Assembly: GCF_004348735.1 (NCBI RefSeq) | Contig: NZ_SMKT01000004.1 | Coordinates: forward strand, 1-64,000 | Source: Actinomadura sp. KC06 | Lineage (GTDB): Bacteria; Actinomycetota; Actinomycetes; Streptosporangiales; Streptosporangiaceae | DNA length: 64,000 nucleotides | Reading direction: 5' to 3' | Shown: positions 46,508 through 59,437 of the stretch, in pieces | Position numbering within the stretch: position 1 is the first letter of the stretch | Layout of the letters: each line of letters opens with the position of its first letter | The notes under the pieces: generated by a model | Databases searched by the model: none | Told to the model about the DNA's origin: nothing | Seen by the model: the letters and a program-made list of their open reading frames with translations, nothing else | Translations under genes and position numbers: made by a program

Positions 46508-46740
46508 TCGCTCTCCTCCGCGTCCTCGACCGTGACGATGCCGAGCTCGCGCTCCCTCATCACGGTGTAGATGCGGGCGATCTCGCGCTTGACCTCGCGG
46601 AGCCGCCCGTGGCTCTCAAGCTGACCGGTCGCGGCCTGGAAGCGGAGGTTGAACAGCTCCTCCTTGGCCTCCTTGAGCTTGGTGACCAGGACGTCCTCGG
46701 GCTCGGTCCGCAGGTCGTCGGCGGTAAGACCCTTGGCCAT
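46504..46740 (-). CDS. rpmC: 50S ribosomal protein L29
   Basis: 78 aa two-helix protein near the tunnel exit. [20 protein letters not shown] is the signature. Its start overlaps the rplP stop by one base, its end overlaps rpsQ. Short acidic C-terminal tail. Confidence 0.97.
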   Translation of the reverse strand: MAKGLTADDLRTEPEDVLVTKLKEAKEELFNLRFQAATGQLESHGRLREVKREIARIYTVMRERELGIVTVEDAEESE

Positions 46741-47159
46741 CAGGACTCACCCACCTCTCGCTTAACGATCTTGCACTTCATGGGAAGCTTGTGGATCGCG
46801 CGCGTGAGGGCTTCCCTGGCGATCTGCTCGTTCGGGTAGGAGATCTCGAACAGCACGCGGCCCGGCTTCACGTTGGCGACCCACCACTCCACGGAGCCCT
46901 TGCCGGAGCCCATGCGGGTCTCGGCGGGCTTCTTGGTCAGCGGACGGTCCGGGAAGATGTTGATCCAGACCTTGCCGCCGCGCTTGATGTGCCGGGTCAT
47001 CGCGATACGCGCGGCCTCGATCTGCCGGTTCGTCACGTACGCGGGCTCGACGGCCTGGATGCCGTACTCGCCGAACGCCACCCTCGTGCCGCCCTTGGCC
47101 ATGCCGCGACGCTTCGGGTGGTGCTGCTTGCGGTGCCTGACCTTGCGAGGGATCAGCAT
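46740..47159 (-). CDS. rplP: 50S ribosomal protein L16
   Basis: 139 aa. [19 protein letters not shown], a Lys/Arg tract, and [18 protein letters not shown] are conserved; the protein positions A- and P-site tRNAs. Confidence 0.98.
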   Translation of the reverse strand: MLIPRKVRHRKQHHPKRRGMAKGGTRVAFGEYGIQAVEPAYVTNRQIEAARIAMTRHIKRGGKVWINIFPDRPLTKKPAETRMGSGKGSVEWWVANVKPGRVLFEISYPNEQIAREALTRAIHKLPMKCKIVKREVGES

Positions 47160-47166
47160 GGGTTAC

Positions 47167-48032
<866 letters not shown>

Positions 48033-48033
<1 letters not shown>

Positions 48034-48416
48034 TACCGGGCCCTCCTCGTCTTCTTACCGCCGCCGGACGCGGACGACGCTTCGTCCCGCGACTCCACGA
48101 CCACGGTGATGTGGCTCGTGCGCTTGTTGATGCGGTAAGCCCGGCCCTGGGCGCGGGGACGGAAACGCTTCAGCGTCGGCCCCTCGTCCACGTACGCCCG
48201 GCTGACGACGAGCGTGTCGGTGTCGAGCTTGAAGTTGTGCTCGGCGTTGGCGATGGCGCTCGCCAGCACCTTGCCCACCGGCTCACTCGCAGCCTGGGGG
48301 GCGAACCGCAGCACCGCCTGAGCCTCCGCGGCCGGGAGGCCGCGGATGAGGTCCACCACGCGGCGGGCCTTCCTGGGCGTGACGCGGATGAACCGCGCCT
48401 GGGCCCTGGCTTCCAT
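48033..48416 (-). CDS. rplV: 50S ribosomal protein L22
   Basis: 127 aa. [26 protein letters not shown] start and the tunnel-lining loop [20 protein letters not shown] short Ser/Gly/Lys tail follows. ATG 48416 gives the family N-terminus. Confidence 0.98.
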
Positions 48417-48442
48417 CGCTTTCCCTCTCTCTGCTGGCCTGC

Positions 48443-48724
48443 TCAGCCGCGACGGCTGCGGCGGTCTTCCTTGACATGGCTGCGGAACGTGCGCGTCGGC
48501 GCGAACTCGCCGAGCTTGTGCCCCACCATGGAGTCGGTGATGAACACCGGGACGTGCTTGCGGCCGTCGTGCACGGCGATCGTGTGACCGATCATGTCCG
48601 GCACGATCATGGAGCGCCGCGACCACGTCTTGATGACGTTCTTGGTGCCCTTCTCGTTCTGGTCGTCCACCTTCTTCATGAGGTGGTCGTCCACGAAGGG
48701 GCCCTTCTTAAGGCTACGTGGCAT
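48443..48724 (-). CDS. rpsS: 30S ribosomal protein S19
   Basis: 93 aa. [19 protein letters not shown] and [18 protein letters not shown] are diagnostic. Between rplB and rplV. Confidence 0.98.
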   Translation of the reverse strand: MPRSLKKGPFVDDHLMKKVDDQNEKGTKNVIKTWSRRSMIVPDMIGHTIAVHDGRKHVPVFITDSMVGHKLGEFAPTRTFRSHVKEDRRSRRG

Positions 48725-48736
48725 GACGAGCGACTC

Positions 48737-49570
48737 CTACCGCTTCTTCTTGCTGCGACGACGGACGATCAGCCGGTCGCTCGACTTGTTCGCCTGGCGA
48801 GTGCGGCCTTCCTTCTTGCCGGCCGGGTTGACCGGGTGCCGGCCACCGGAGGTCTTGCCCTCACCACCACCGTGCGGGTGGTCGATCGGGTTCATGGCCA
48901 CGCCGCGGACGGTCGGGCGCTTGCCCTTCCACCGCATGCGGCCAGCCTTGCCCCAGTTGATGTTCGACTGCTCGGCGTTGCCGACCTCGCCGACCGTCGC
49001 GCGGCAGCGCACGTCCACCATCCGCATCTCGCCGGACGGCATGCGCAGCGTGGCGTACTTGCCCTCCTTGGCCAGCAGCTGGACGCCGGCGCCCGCGCTG
49101 CGGGCGATCTTGGCGCCGCCGCCGGGCCGGAGCTCGATGGCGTGGATGACGGTACCGGTCGGGATGTTGCGCAGCGGGAGGCAGTTGCCCGGCTTGATGT
49201 CGGCGCTCGGCCCGTTCTCGACGCGGTCGCCCTGCTTCAGGCCGCGCGGGGCGAGGATGTAGCGCTTCTCGCCGTCCACGTAGTGCAGCAGCGCGATCCG
49301 GGCGGTGCGGTTCGGGTCGTACTCGATGTGCGCGACCTTCGCCGGGACGCCGTCCTTGTCGTGCCGCCGGAAGTCGATGATCCGGTAGGCGCGCTTGTGC
49401 CCGCCGCCCTGGTGCCGGGTCGTGATGCGGCCGTGGTTGTTGCGGCCGCCCTTCTTGGGGAGCGGACGCAGCAGCGACTTCTCGGGCTCGGTGCGCGTGA
49501 TCTCGACGAAGTCGGCCACGCTGGAGCCGCGACGACCGGGAGTCGTCGGCTTGTAGTTACGGATGCCCAT
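48737..49570 (-). CDS. rplB: 50S ribosomal protein L2
   Basis: 277 aa, needed for peptidyl-transferase centre assembly. [14 protein letters not shown] start and the conserved [13 protein letters not shown] with the key His. Ends in a Lys/Arg tract. Confidence 0.98.
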   Translation of the reverse strand: MGIRNYKPTTPGRRGSSVADFVEITRTEPEKSLLRPLPKKGGRNNHGRITTRHQGGGHKRAYRIIDFRRHDKDGVPAKVAHIEYDPNRTARIALLHYVDGEKRYILAPRGLKQGDRVENGPSADIKPGNCLPLRNIPTGTVIHAIELRPGGGAKIARSAGAGVQLLAKEGKYATLRMPSGEMRMVDVRCRATVGEVGNAEQSNINWGKAGRMRWKGKRPTVRGVAMNPIDHPHGGGEGKTSGGRHPVNPAGKKEGRTRQANKSSDRLIVRRRSKKKR

Positions 49571-49610
49571 CTTATTCGTTCATCCCTTGTCTGCTTCGGG
49601 CCCCGGCCGG

Positions 49611-49910
49611 TTAGGCCGGGCCGCCGAAGATGTCGATCCGCTCGCCCTCGGCCAGGCTGACGATGGCGCGCTTGGTGTCCTTGCGCTTGCCGTAGCCGAA
49701 CCGGGTGCGCTTGCGCTTGCCCTGCCGGTTGAGCGTGTTCACGCTCGTCACCTTGACGCCGAACACCGCCTCGACCGCCTGCTTGATCTGGGTCTTGTTG
49801 GCGTCCGGGCGGACGACGAACGTGTACTTGTTCTCGTCCAGCAGCCCGTAGCTCTTCTCCGAGACGACCGGCGCGATGATGATGTCGCGGGGGTCGGCGA
49901 TCTTGTTCAT
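49611..49910 (-). CDS. rplW: 50S ribosomal protein L23
   Basis: 99 aa tunnel-exit protein that docks trigger factor and [23 protein letters not shown] and the [17 protein letters not shown] loop are conserved. Confidence 0.98.
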   Translation of the reverse strand: MNKIADPRDIIIAPVVSEKSYGLLDENKYTFVVRPDANKTQIKQAVEAVFGVKVTSVNTLNRQGKRKRTRFGYGKRKDTKRAIVSLAEGERIDIFGGPA

Positions 49911-49922
49911 GTGCGACCCTCC

Positions 49923-50525
49923 TTACTTCTTCGCCGCACGCGAGATGAACTCGTCGTACGCCGCCTTCGTGAAGACGACATCGTGGTTCACCAGCACGTC
50001 GTAGGTGTTGAGCTGGTCGGAGACGAGCACGTGCACGGCGGGCTCGTTGCGCAGGCTCCGCCAGGTCAGCTCGTCCTCGCGGTCGACGACCACGAGAACG
50101 CGCTTGGCCTCGGTGACCTCGCGCAGCGCCTTCAGCGCCGTCTTCGTCTTCGGGGTGTCGCCCTCGATGAGGTGGTCGACCACGTGCACCCGGCCGTACC
50201 GGGCGCGGTCGGACAGGGCGCCGCGAAGCGCCGCCGCCTTCATCTTCTTGGGCGTCTTCTGCGAGTAGTCGCGCGGCTGGGGGCCGTGCACGATGCCGCC
50301 GCCGGCGAACTGCGGAGCGCGGGTCGAGCCCTGGCGGGCGCGTCCGGTGCCCTTCTGCCGGTACGGCTTACGACCGCCGCCGCGGACGTCGCCGCGCGTC
50401 TTGGTCGAGTGCGTGCCCTGCCGCGCCGCCGCCTCCTGAGCCACCACGACCTGGTGGATCAGCGGGATGTTGGTCTTCGCGTCGAAGACCTCGGCGGGCA
50501 GATCGATGTCGAGCTTGGAGGTCAC
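49923..50525 (-). CDS. rplD: 50S ribosomal protein L4
   Basis: 200 aa. [21 protein letters not shown] and [19 protein letters not shown] form the tunnel loop. In E. coli L4 regulates the S10 operon. GTG start overlaps the rplC stop (GTGA). Confidence 0.98.
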   Translation of the reverse strand: MTSKLDIDLPAEVFDAKTNIPLIHQVVVAQEAAARQGTHSTKTRGDVRGGGRKPYRQKGTGRARQGSTRAPQFAGGGIVHGPQPRDYSQKTPKKMKAAALRGALSDRARYGRVHVVDHLIEGDTPKTKTALKALREVTEAKRVLVVVDREDELTWRSLRNEPAVHVLVSDQLNTYDVLVNHDVVFTKAAYDEFISRAAKK

Positions 50526-51172
50526 TTGCCCGCTCCCTTCGTCGCGTCGCGGACCAGCACCACGCCGCCGTTGGGACCGGGAACCGCGCCCTTGATCAGC
50601 AGCAGGTTCTTCTCCGCGTCGATGGCGTGGACGGTCAGGTTCTGCACGGTGGTACGGGCGTTGCCGTGCCGTCCCGCCATGCGGAGGCCCTTGAAGACGC
50701 GACCGGGGGTCGCGCAGCCGCCGATCGAACCCGGCGAGCGGTGCTTGCGCTGGGTGCCGTGCGAAGCGCCGAGGCCCTTGAACCCATGGCGCTTCATGAC
50801 ACCGGCGGTGCCCTTGCCCTTGCTCGTGCCGGTCACGTCGATCTTCTGGCCGGCCTCGAAGACGTCGGCGGTGATCTCCTGGCCGAGTTCGTACCCGGTG
50901 GTGTCGTCAGCGCGCAGTTCGACGATGTAGCGGCGCGGTGTGACGCCGGCCTTCTCGAAGTGACCCGTGCGCGGCTTGTTCACCTTGCGCGGGTCGATCT
51001 GCCCGAACCCGATCTGGACGGCGGTGTACCCGTCGTTCTCCTGGGTCTTGAGCTGCGTGACGACACACGGCCCGGCCTGGACGACGGTCACCGGAACGAT
51101 CCGGCCCTCATCGTCGAAGACCTGGGTCATGCCGAGCTTCTCGCCCAGGACGCCCTTCCTCTGCGTACTCAT
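50522..51172 (-). CDS. rplC: 50S ribosomal protein L3
   Basis: 216 aa. [21 protein letters not shown] start and [19 protein letters not shown] in the C-terminal part, the loop reaching the peptidyl-transferase centre. Confidence 0.98.
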   Translation of the reverse strand: MSTQRKGVLGEKLGMTQVFDDEGRIVPVTVVQAGPCVVTQLKTQENDGYTAVQIGFGQIDPRKVNKPRTGHFEKAGVTPRRYIVELRADDTTGYELGQEITADVFEAGQKIDVTGTSKGKGTAGVMKRHGFKGLGASHGTQRKHRSPGSIGGCATPGRVFKGLRMAGRHGNARTTVQNLTVHAIDAEKNLLLIKGAVPGPNGGVVLVRDATKGAGK

Positions 51173-51185
51173 GTCGGTGCGTCCC

Positions 51186-51494
51186 TCAGAGCTTGATCTC
51201 GATGTCGACGCCGGCCGGAAGGTCGAGCCGCATCAGCGAGTCCACCGTCTTGGGCGTCGGGTCGATGATGTCGATCAACCGCTTGTGCGTGCGCATCTCG
51301 AAGTGCTCGCGGCTGTCCTTGTACTTGTGCGGCGAGCGGATGACGCAGTACACGTTCTTCTCGGTCGGCAGCGGCACCGGGCCCGCGACCTTGGCGCCCG
51401 TCCGCGTCACCGTCTCAACGATCTTCTTCGCGGAGGTGTCGATGACCTCGTGGTCGTAGGCCTTGAGCCGGATGCGGATCTTCTGTCCCGCCAT
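51186..51494 (-). CDS. rpsJ: 30S ribosomal protein S10 (NusE)
   Basis: 102 aa, also the NusE antitermination factor. [19 protein letters not shown] start and [13 protein letters not shown] signature. First gene of the S10 operon; ATG 51494 follows a 143-bp region dominated by the tuf terminator, so its promoter is unclear. Confidence 0.98.
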   Translation of the reverse strand: MAGQKIRIRLKAYDHEVIDTSAKKIVETVTRTGAKVAGPVPLPTEKNVYCVIRSPHKYKDSREHFEMRTHKRLIDIIDPTPKTVDSLMRLDLPAGVDIEIKL

Positions 51495-51542
51495 GGTGGC
51501 CTCGGTGTCCTTTGCTGTAGTGCCGCTGGATACTTCGGTGGC

Positions 51543-51630
51543 GTAGGAGCGGCGGCCCGGCCCAAAGGCCCTTCCGGGGGGTCTGGGGGGGTCGTCCCCC
51601 CAGACCGACACGGCTGGGCCGCCGCTCTAC
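51543..51630 (-). terminator. Nested double hairpin between tuf and rpsJ
   Basis: Outer arms (51543-51562 and 51612-51630) pair over about 19 bp with one bulge and one mismatch, e.g. AGCGGCGGCCC with GGGCCGCCGCT. Inside is a perfect 11-bp stem GGTCTGGGGGG/CCCCCCAGACC (51580-51590/51596-51606) with a GTCGT loop. No T-run follows. It probably ends the str operon mRNA. Confidence 0.75.
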
Positions 51631-51637
51631 GACGGTG

Positions 51638-52831
51638 CTACTTGATGACCTTGGTGACGCGACCGGAGCCGACCGTCCGGCCACCCTCGCGGATGGCGAA
51701 CTTCAGGCCCTCCTCCATGGCGACGGGCTGGATCAGCTCGACGCGCATCTCGGTGTTGTCGCTCGGCATGACCATCTCGGTGCCCTCGGGGAGGTTCACC
51801 ACGCCGGTCACGTCCGTGGTCCGGAAGTAGAACTGCGGACGGTAGTTGTTGAAGAACGGTGTGTGGCGGCCGCCCTCGTCCTTGGACAGGATGTAGACCT
51901 GCGCCTCGAACTCGGTGTGCGGGGTGGTGGTGCCCGGCTTGATGACGCACTGGCCGCGCTCCACCTCCTCGCGCTTGACACCGCGCAGGAGCAGGCCGAC
52001 GTTGTCGCCCGCCTGGCCCTGGTCGAGGAGCTTGCGGAACATCTCGACGCCGGTGACGGTCGTCGTGGTCTTCTCGTTCTTGATGCCGATGATGTCGACG
52101 GTCTCGTTGACGTTCACGACACCGCGCTCGACGCGACCGGTCACGACGGTGCCGCGGCCGGTGATCGAGAAGACGTCCTCGATCGGCATCAGGAACGGCT
52201 TGTCGACGTCGCGGACCGGCTCGGGCACGTTCTCGTCGACGGCGTCCATGAGCTCGCCGATCGACTTGGACCACTTCTCGTCGCCCTGCAGGGCCTGGAA
52301 GGCGGAGACGCGGATGACCGGCAGGTCGTCGCCCGGGAACTCGTACTCGGTGAGCAGCTCGCGGACCTCGAGCTCGACGAGCTCCAGGATCTCCTCGTCG
52401 TCCACCATGTCGCACTTGTTCAGCGCGACGACGATGTAGGGGACGCCGACCTGGCGGGCCAGGAGCACGTGCTCCTTGGTCTGCGGCATCGGGCCGTCGG
52501 TGGCGGCGACCACCAGGATGGCGCCGTCCATCTGCGCCGCACCGGTGATCATGTTCTTGATGTAGTCCGCGTGACCCGGGCAGTCCACGTGCGCGTAGTG
52601 CCGGGCCTCGGTCTGGTACTCGACGTGCGCGATGGAGATGGTGATGCCGCGCTCGCGCTCCTCCGGCGCCTTGTCGATGTCCTCGAACGGCGTGAAGGGG
52701 TTGAGGTCCGGGTACTTGTCGTGGAGCACCTTGGTGATCGCCGCGGTAAGCGTGGTCTTACCGTGGTCGATGTGTCCAATGGTGCCGATGTTCACGTGCG
52801 GCTTCGTCCGCTCGAACTTGGCCTTCGCCAC
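51638..52831 (-). CDS. tuf: Elongation factor Tu
   Basis: 397-aa GTPase delivering aminoacyl-tRNA. P-loop GHIDHGKT (19-26), DCPGHADY with the catalytic His, NKCD, and the domain II/III segments intact. GTG 52831 with GGAG upstream. Last gene of the str operon; 177 bp separate it from fusA and carry a large hairpin. Confidence 0.98.
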   Translation of the reverse strand: MAKAKFERTKPHVNIGTIGHIDHGKTTLTAAITKVLHDKYPDLNPFTPFEDIDKAPEERERGITISIAHVEYQTEARHYAHVDCPGHADYIKNMITGAAQMDGAILVVAATDGPMPQTKEHVLLARQVGVPYIVVALNKCDMVDDEEILELVELEVRELLTEYEFPGDDLPVIRVSAFQALQGDEKWSKSIGELMDAVDENVPEPVRDVDKPFLMPIEDVFSITGRGTVVTGRVERGVVNVNETVDIIGIKNEKTTTTVTGVEMFRKLLDQGQAGDNVGLLLRGVKREEVERGQCVIKPGTTTPHTEFEAQVYILSKDEGGRHTPFFNNYRPQFYFRTTDVTGVVNLPEGTEMVMPSDNTEMRVELIQPVAMEEGLKFAIREGGRTVGSGRVTKVIK

Positions 52832-52923
52832 TGGTTGCTCCTTGCTTGCGATCCTCGGCCGTCCTCGACGACCGTTTCGATGTGCGTTCTGGTGATCTGG
52901 TGGGCAGGCCGGCGCTCTATTGC

Positions 52924-53008
52924 TGATGAAAAACCTGCTCGCCTGCCCGCCGCATGCCACCGCACAGGGTGCTGTGGTCGGCGGCGGGCCGGCTTCGCAG
53001 CTTTTTCA

Positions 53009-53011
<3 letters not shown>
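52924..53011 (-). promoter_or_regulatory. Three-tier hairpin between fusA and tuf
   Basis: Outer 15-bp arms TGATGAAAAACCTGC (52924-52938) and GCAGCTTTTTCATCA (52997-53011, including the fusA stop codon) with one mismatch; middle arms GCCCGCCGC/GCGGCGGGC; inner CCACCGCAC/GTGCTGTGG-type stem. Read on the minus strand the 3' arm ends with five U. It could act as a terminator/attenuator lowering tuf read-through or as an RNA processing site. Confidence 0.6.
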
Positions 53012-55120
<2,109 letters not shown>

Positions 55121-55160
55121 TGTCGTCCTTCGCGTCGTCTCGTCGTTGCTGTTCGCCGGG

Positions 55161-55631
55161 TTACCAGCGGTAGTGGGCGAAGGCCTTGTTCGACTCCGCC
55201 ATCTTGTGCGTGTCCTCACGCTTCTTGACGGAAGCGCCGAGGCCGTTGCTCGCGTCGAGCAGCTCGTTCATGAGCCGCTCGGTCATGGTCTTCTCGCGGC
55301 GCTGCCGGGCGTACACGACCAGCCAGCGCAGGGCCAGCGTGGTGCTGCGGGCCGGCCGCACCTCGACGGGGACCTGGTAGGTCGCGCCGCCGACGCGGCG
55401 GCTGCGGACCTCCAGGGTCGGCTTGACGTTGTCGAGGGCGCGCTTCAGCGTGACGACCGGGTCGTTGCCGGTCTTCTCGCGGGCGCCTTCGAGGGCGTCG
55501 TAGACGATGTTCTGCGCGATCGAGCGCTTGCCGTCCAGGAGAATCTTGTTGATGAGCGCGGTGACCAGCGGCGAGTTGTAAACCGGGTCAGCGATGAGCT
55601 GGCGCTTGCCAGCGGGGCCCTTGCGCGGCAT
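55161..55631 (-). CDS. rpsG: 30S ribosomal protein S7
   Basis: 156 aa. [20 protein letters not shown] start; [19 protein letters not shown] and the end NKAFAHYRW are diagnostic. In E. coli S7 represses the str operon. Its ATG overlaps the rpsL stop by one base. Confidence 0.98.
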   Translation of the reverse strand: MPRKGPAGKRQLIADPVYNSPLVTALINKILLDGKRSIAQNIVYDALEGAREKTGNDPVVTLKRALDNVKPTLEVRSRRVGGATYQVPVEVRPARSTTLALRWLVVYARQRREKTMTERLMNELLDASNGLGASVKKREDTHKMAESNKAFAHYRW

Positions 55632-56005
55632 CAGCTCTTCTCCTTCTTCGCGCCGTAGTGGCTGCGGCCTTGCTTGCGGTTCCGGACGCCCTGGGTGTCC
55701 AGCGTGCCGCGAATGATCTTGTACCGAACGCCCGGGAGGTCCTTCACACGGCCGCCGCGCACGAGCACGATCGAGTGCTCCTGCAGGTTGTGGCCGACGC
55801 CGGGGATGTAGGCCGTGACCTCGATCCCGCTGGACAGCCGGACACGGGCGACCTTGCGGAGCGCCGAGTTCGGCTTCTTGGGCGTCGTCGTGTAGACGCG
55901 CGTGCAGACACCCCGGCGCTGGGGGCTGCCCTTGAGCGCGGGCGTCTTGTTCTTGGTCACCTTGTCCTGGCGGCCCTTGCGGACCAGCTGCTGGATCGTG
56001 GGCAC
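55631..56005 (-). CDS. rpsL: 30S ribosomal protein S12
   Basis: 124 aa decoding-centre protein. Lys43 (TTPKKPNS) and Lys88 (GRVKDLPG) are the wild-type residues at the classical streptomycin-resistance sites, so no ribosomal streptomycin resistance is encoded here. GTG start with GGAG upstream. First gene of the str operon. Confidence 0.98.
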   Translation of the reverse strand: MPTIQQLVRKGRQDKVTKNKTPALKGSPQRRGVCTRVYTTTPKKPNSALRKVARVRLSSGIEVTAYIPGVGHNLQEHSIVLVRGGRVKDLPGVRYKIIRGTLDTQGVRNRKQGRSHYGAKKEKS

Positions 56006-56382
56006 CGCGTCTCCGTCTTCCTCGTACCGAGCCGGTAAGTCCTATTGCTGCAATCACCACCTCAGGCGAGGCTGTGACCTGCCGGTTTCCCGACCTCTCC
56101 GACCCACGCGGTCGGGCGTGTCGCCGCCACACGGAAATACAGCCGCGCGAAACCGACACAGACCGCCCGGCCCGTATTTGGGGCCGAATCAAGCCGGGGA
56201 GCGAGTCCCTTCCATCCGGCGTGCCCGGGCGGCCCTAGACCACCAAACCCACCGAGGATGAGAGAGCCTCATGTGATGCGGCGCTGGGGCTGGCCTGGGG
56301 GCCTCTCCGACGCGCACGCACAGCGGCCCGCAGTGCGGGCACAAGTGAAGAGGTTACCGAGCCCCGCGCGAAAGTGCAAAGT

Positions 56383-56406
56383 GGCGGCGCACTACCGTGC
56401 GCCGCC
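56383..56406. repeat. Perfect hairpin GGCGGCGCAC-TACC-GTGCGCCGCC
   Basis: 10-bp stem, 4-base loop in the 648-bp gap between rpsL and the tail-anchored protein gene. A second hairpin CGGGGAG-CCTA-CTCCCCG lies at 56441-56458. They may terminate the leftward tail-anchored gene before the rpsL promoter. The rest of the gap (56006-56380) has no gene or clear promoter that I can identify. Confidence 0.45.
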
Positions 56407-56463
56407 CTCTGGCGCAAGCCCGGGAGGCTCGTTCGGGTCTCGGGGAGCCTACTCCCCGTAGGT

Positions 56464-56628
56464 ATGAACGGCGGACCGCCGACGGGTGTTCCCGGCTCCG
56501 AGACCGACCGTTTGGTCCGCCGTGTGATCGGCCGTTTGGTCGCCTCGGAGAAAGGTGAACCCGTCGGCATTGTGTCCCAGGTGACGGCCGTTGGGGAAGA
56601 CGTGGACGAGGTTTTACCTTCGTCCTGA
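56464..56628 (+). CDS. Possible small protein
   Basis: 54-aa frame, MNGGPPTGVPGSETD then a basic/hydrophobic region (RLVRRVIGRLVASEKG) and acidic end. About three quarters of third positions are G or C, lower than neighbours. No relative recognised and no good ribosome-binding site. It would be antisense to nothing and runs toward the end of the tail-anchored gene. Confidence 0.25.
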   Translation: MNGGPPTGVPGSETDRLVRRVIGRLVASEKGEPVGIVSQVTAVGEDVDEVLPSS

Positions 56629-56653
56629 TCGTCCGTCTTGGGGGTGGACCGTC

Positions 56654-58285
56654 CTAGCGGAGGAAGGCGAGGTAGACGACGGCGATGACCACCACGAGGG
56701 CGACGATGCCGCCGACGATGAGCAGGAGCGTGTTCTTGCTGCCCTTGCCCTCACCGGTTCCGGTGCCGCTGCCGTAGCCGGGCTGCTGGCCGTACTGCCC
56801 CTGCCCCTGCTGGCCATAGGGCTGCTGTTGGCCGTACTGGCCTGGCTGGCCGTACTGCTGGCCCTGGCCTGGCGCCTGTCCTGGGGCTCCGGGGGCCTGG
56901 GCCATCTGCTCGCCCGGCTGGCCGTACTGCTGGCCGTAGCCCTGCTGCTGCCCATAAGGCTGCTGCTGACCGTAGCCCTGCTGCGGCTGCTGCTGTTCGC
57001 CGTACTGCTGCTGGCCGTAGGGCTGCTGTTGCTGGGGCTGCTGCTGCGGTGCCTGCTGGCCCCACTGCTGCTGGCCGATGTCCATCCTGGTGTGGTCGGC
57101 CAGGCCCTGCGGCTCGGCGGGCTGGGCGCCCTGGGCGCCCGGGTTGAACACCTCGGTCGCGGGCGCGTCCTCCGGACCGCTCTCGCTGTGCGGACGGTAC
57201 GGGTCCTCCTGCGGGGCGGACGGCTGCGCACCGGCGCCGAAGCCGGACTCGGGCGGCGGGACCATCATCGTCCGCTCGGCGTCCAGGCCCTGCTGACCGG
57301 GCTGGCCCTGCTGACCGGGCTGGCTCTGCTGGGCGCCGCCGGGCTGGGACGTCTCCGGCGACCACGGCTCAGGCGTGGACGGCGGCGTCGGCGTCTGCCA
57401 CGGCTCGGACGGAGGCTCCTGCTTGCGCTCCGGACCGGTGGCGACCGGGATGTCGGTGCCGGGCGACCAGTGCAGTGTCGCCTGGTCGTCGATGACGGGC
57501 CGCTGCGGCTCGGGCTCCGGCGCGTCGGACGGCCCGGGGACGATCATCGTCCGGTCCGTCAGGGAGTCCTGCGGCTGCTCGCCCTGCGACGGCTGCGGGG
57601 GCTGCTGCTCACCGGCGGGCTGCGTCGCGCCGGGATCGCCCGGAGGAGGGAACGCTCCGCCGCCCTGGCCACCGAACGGCTGCTGACCGTACTGCGGAAG
57701 CGGCTCCTGGGCCGTTTCCTGGGGCGAGCCGTGCATGGGCTGCTGCGGATACGCGGGCGGCTGCTGACCGTAGGGCTGCTCTGGCGGCTGCTGACCGTAC
57801 GGCGGCTGCTCCGGCTGCTGCCCGTAGCCGGGCTGGGGCTGGCCGTACTGCTGCTGCTCTCCGGGAGGCGCGTACTGCTGCTGCTCCTGCGGCGGCGGGA
57901 ATCCGCCGGGCCCGGGAGGCGTGCCGTAGGGCATCTGCCCGGCGGGCGGCTGCCCGTACGGGGCCTGCTGCTCCTGCGGTCCGCCGAACGGAGACGGGGG
58001 CGGCGGCGGAGGCTGCTCGCCGAACTGCTGCACGGGCTGCTCGACCATCGTGGGCGGAGGCGGCGCCGGCCGCTCTTCGTCGCGGGGCTCCTGCGCCGGC
58101 CGTTCCGGCTGCGCGGGCGGTTCGGGCTGGGCCGCTCCGGTGCCGCCGAGCTGCGGCGCACCGAACACCACGGTGCGGTCGCCGAGCGGCCGGGCGGGAG
58201 GCTCCTGCGCCTCCGGCGGCGTGGGCTGCGCCTCGTCCTCCGGCAACGGCCGCTGCGGCCCCTGCGTGCCGTCATTCTCGGTCAT
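56654..58285 (-). CDS. Tail-anchored Gln/Pro/Gly-rich protein with repeated Thr motifs
   Basis: 543 aa, not recognised. Residues 1-515 are low-complexity, with YGQQ/PYGQ repeats dense at 404-505 and Pro/Gln tracts elsewhere; a single membrane segment lies at the extreme C-terminus (519-541). Five short motifs with a Thr in an acidic/hydrophobic setting recur: DRTVVF (Thr38), DRTMIVP (Thr246), ERTMMVP (Thr339), ATEVFNP (Thr377), DHTRMDI (Thr399). They resemble phospho-Thr sites read by FHA domains. Alone between str operon and aldo/keto reductase. Confidence 0.8.
   Translation of the reverse strand: MTENDGTQGPQRPLPEDEAQPTPPEAQEPPARPLGDRTVVFGAPQLGGTGAAQPEPPAQPERPAQEPRDEERPAPPPPTMVEQPVQQFGEQPPPPPPSPFGGPQEQQAPYGQPPAGQMPYGTPPGPGGFPPPQEQQQYAPPGEQQQYGQPQPGYGQQPEQPPYGQQPPEQPYGQQPPAYPQQPMHGSPQETAQEPLPQYGQQPFGGQGGGAFPPPGDPGATQPAGEQQPPQPSQGEQPQDSLTDRTMIVPGPSDAPEPEPQRPVIDDQATLHWSPGTDIPVATGPERKQEPPSEPWQTPTPPSTPEPWSPETSQPGGAQQSQPGQQGQPGQQGLDAERTMMVPPPESGFGAGAQPSAPQEDPYRPHSESGPEDAPATEVFNPGAQGAQPAEPQGLADHTRMDIGQQQWGQQAPQQQPQQQQPYGQQQYGEQQQPQQGYGQQQPYGQQQGYGQQYGQPGEQMAQAPGAPGQAPGQGQQYGQPGQYGQQQPYGQQGQGQYGQQPGYGSGTGTGEGKGSKNTLLLIVGGIVALVVVIAVVYLAFLR
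56771..57076 (-). repeat. YGQQ-type low-complexity coding repeat
   Basis: Encodes residues 404-505 of the tail-anchored protein, an irregular array of YGQQ, QPYGQ and GYGQ units resembling prion-like low-complexity domains. Confidence 0.7.
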
Positions 58286-58445
58286 CGTCGGGCTCCTTCA
58301 GCGGTCTTGCCATCCGTGGGCGTTCTGGCCCCCAGCCTGCCCCGATCGCCCGTGGTATCGCAAATCACCACCCTGGTTGGACGAAGGACGTCCCCCAACC
58401 GTTCCGGCCAGGGCACGGTCGGGGGACGTCCAGCGGCGAGATATG

Positions 58446-59426
58446 TCAGGAATGCCCGAGGATCGGGTGCGGCCGGTACGGCGCCTCCAGCCGCGTGACC
58501 TCCTTTTCGTCCAGTTCCAGGCGTTCGGCGGCGATCGCGTCCTCCAGGTGAGTGAGTTTCGTCGCTCCGAAGATGGGCGCGGTCACCCCGGGACGTCCGA
58601 GCAGCCACGCGAGCGCGACCTGGGCGGCCGGGACGCCCCGCTCCCCCGCGACCTCCCGGACCACGTCGACGACATCGAAGTCGTCCTCCGTGTACAGGCT
58701 GTCGCCGTAGGCGTCGTTCCGGGACCGGACGGTCTTGCGCTCGCCGCCGCGCTCCCGGTTCCCGGCCAGCATCCCGCGGGCCAGCGGGCTCCACGGGATG
58801 AGGCCCACCCCCTGGTCGAGGCACAGCGGGATCATCTCCCGCTCCTCTTCGCGGTAGATGAGGTTGTAGTGGTTCTGCATGGTGACGAACTTCGTCCAGC
58901 CGTGCGTCTCCGCGACGTGTTGCGCCTTGGCGAACTGCCACGCGAACATGCTGGACGCGCCGATGTGCCGGACCTTGCCCGATTTCACGACGTCGTGCAG
59001 GGCCTCCATCGTCTCCTCAATAGGCGTCCCGTAGTCCCATCGGTGGATCTGGTAGAGGTCGACATGGTCGACGCCGAGCCGCCGTAGCGAATCGTCGATG
59101 CTCGCCATGATGTGCTTGCGCGACAGCCCTCGGTCGTTCGGTCCCGGCCCCATGGGGAGACAGACCTTGGTGGCCAGGACGTAGTCGTCCCGGCGGGCGA
59201 AGAACTTCGGGAGCAGATGCCCTGTCAGTTCTTCGCTCGTGCCTTCCGCGTACACGTCCGCGGTGTCGAAGAACGTCACGCCCGCTTCCACGGCCCGCCG
59301 GATTATCGGCTCCGCGGCGTCCTCGTCCAGGATCCACGCCCGCTTCGACGGGTCGCCGTAGCTCATCATCCCGAGGCAGATGCGGGAGACCTTCGTTCCC
59401 GTCGTGCCGAGACGTACCTGTTCCAT
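58446..59426 (-). CDS. Aldo/keto reductase
   Basis: 326 aa TIM-barrel NADPH oxidoreductase. Catalytic tetrad Asp54, Tyr59 (FFDTADVYAEG), Lys87 and His128 (QIHRWD) is complete; IIRRAVEAGVTFFDT is the family signature. ATG 59426 is chosen because the N-terminus MEQVRLGTTGTKVSRICLG matches relatives. It starts 12 bp after the EamA gene and is likely co-transcribed with it. Confidence 0.93.
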   Translation of the reverse strand: MEQVRLGTTGTKVSRICLGMMSYGDPSKRAWILDEDAAEPIIRRAVEAGVTFFDTADVYAEGTSEELTGHLLPKFFARRDDYVLATKVCLPMGPGPNDRGLSRKHIMASIDDSLRRLGVDHVDLYQIHRWDYGTPIEETMEALHDVVKSGKVRHIGASSMFAWQFAKAQHVAETHGWTKFVTMQNHYNLIYREEEREMIPLCLDQGVGLIPWSPLARGMLAGNRERGGERKTVRSRNDAYGDSLYTEDDFDVVDVVREVAGERGVPAAQVALAWLLGRPGVTAPIFGATKLTHLEDAIAAERLELDEKEVTRLEAPYRPHPILGHS

Positions 59427-59437
59427 GACGGCTCCTT

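Noticed and set aside
56591..58498. 635-codon Leu/Arg-rich + strand frame resembling a membrane protein
   Set aside because: Leu and Arg arise from reverse reading of CAG/CCG-rich codons of the Gln/Pro protein; no conserved motif.
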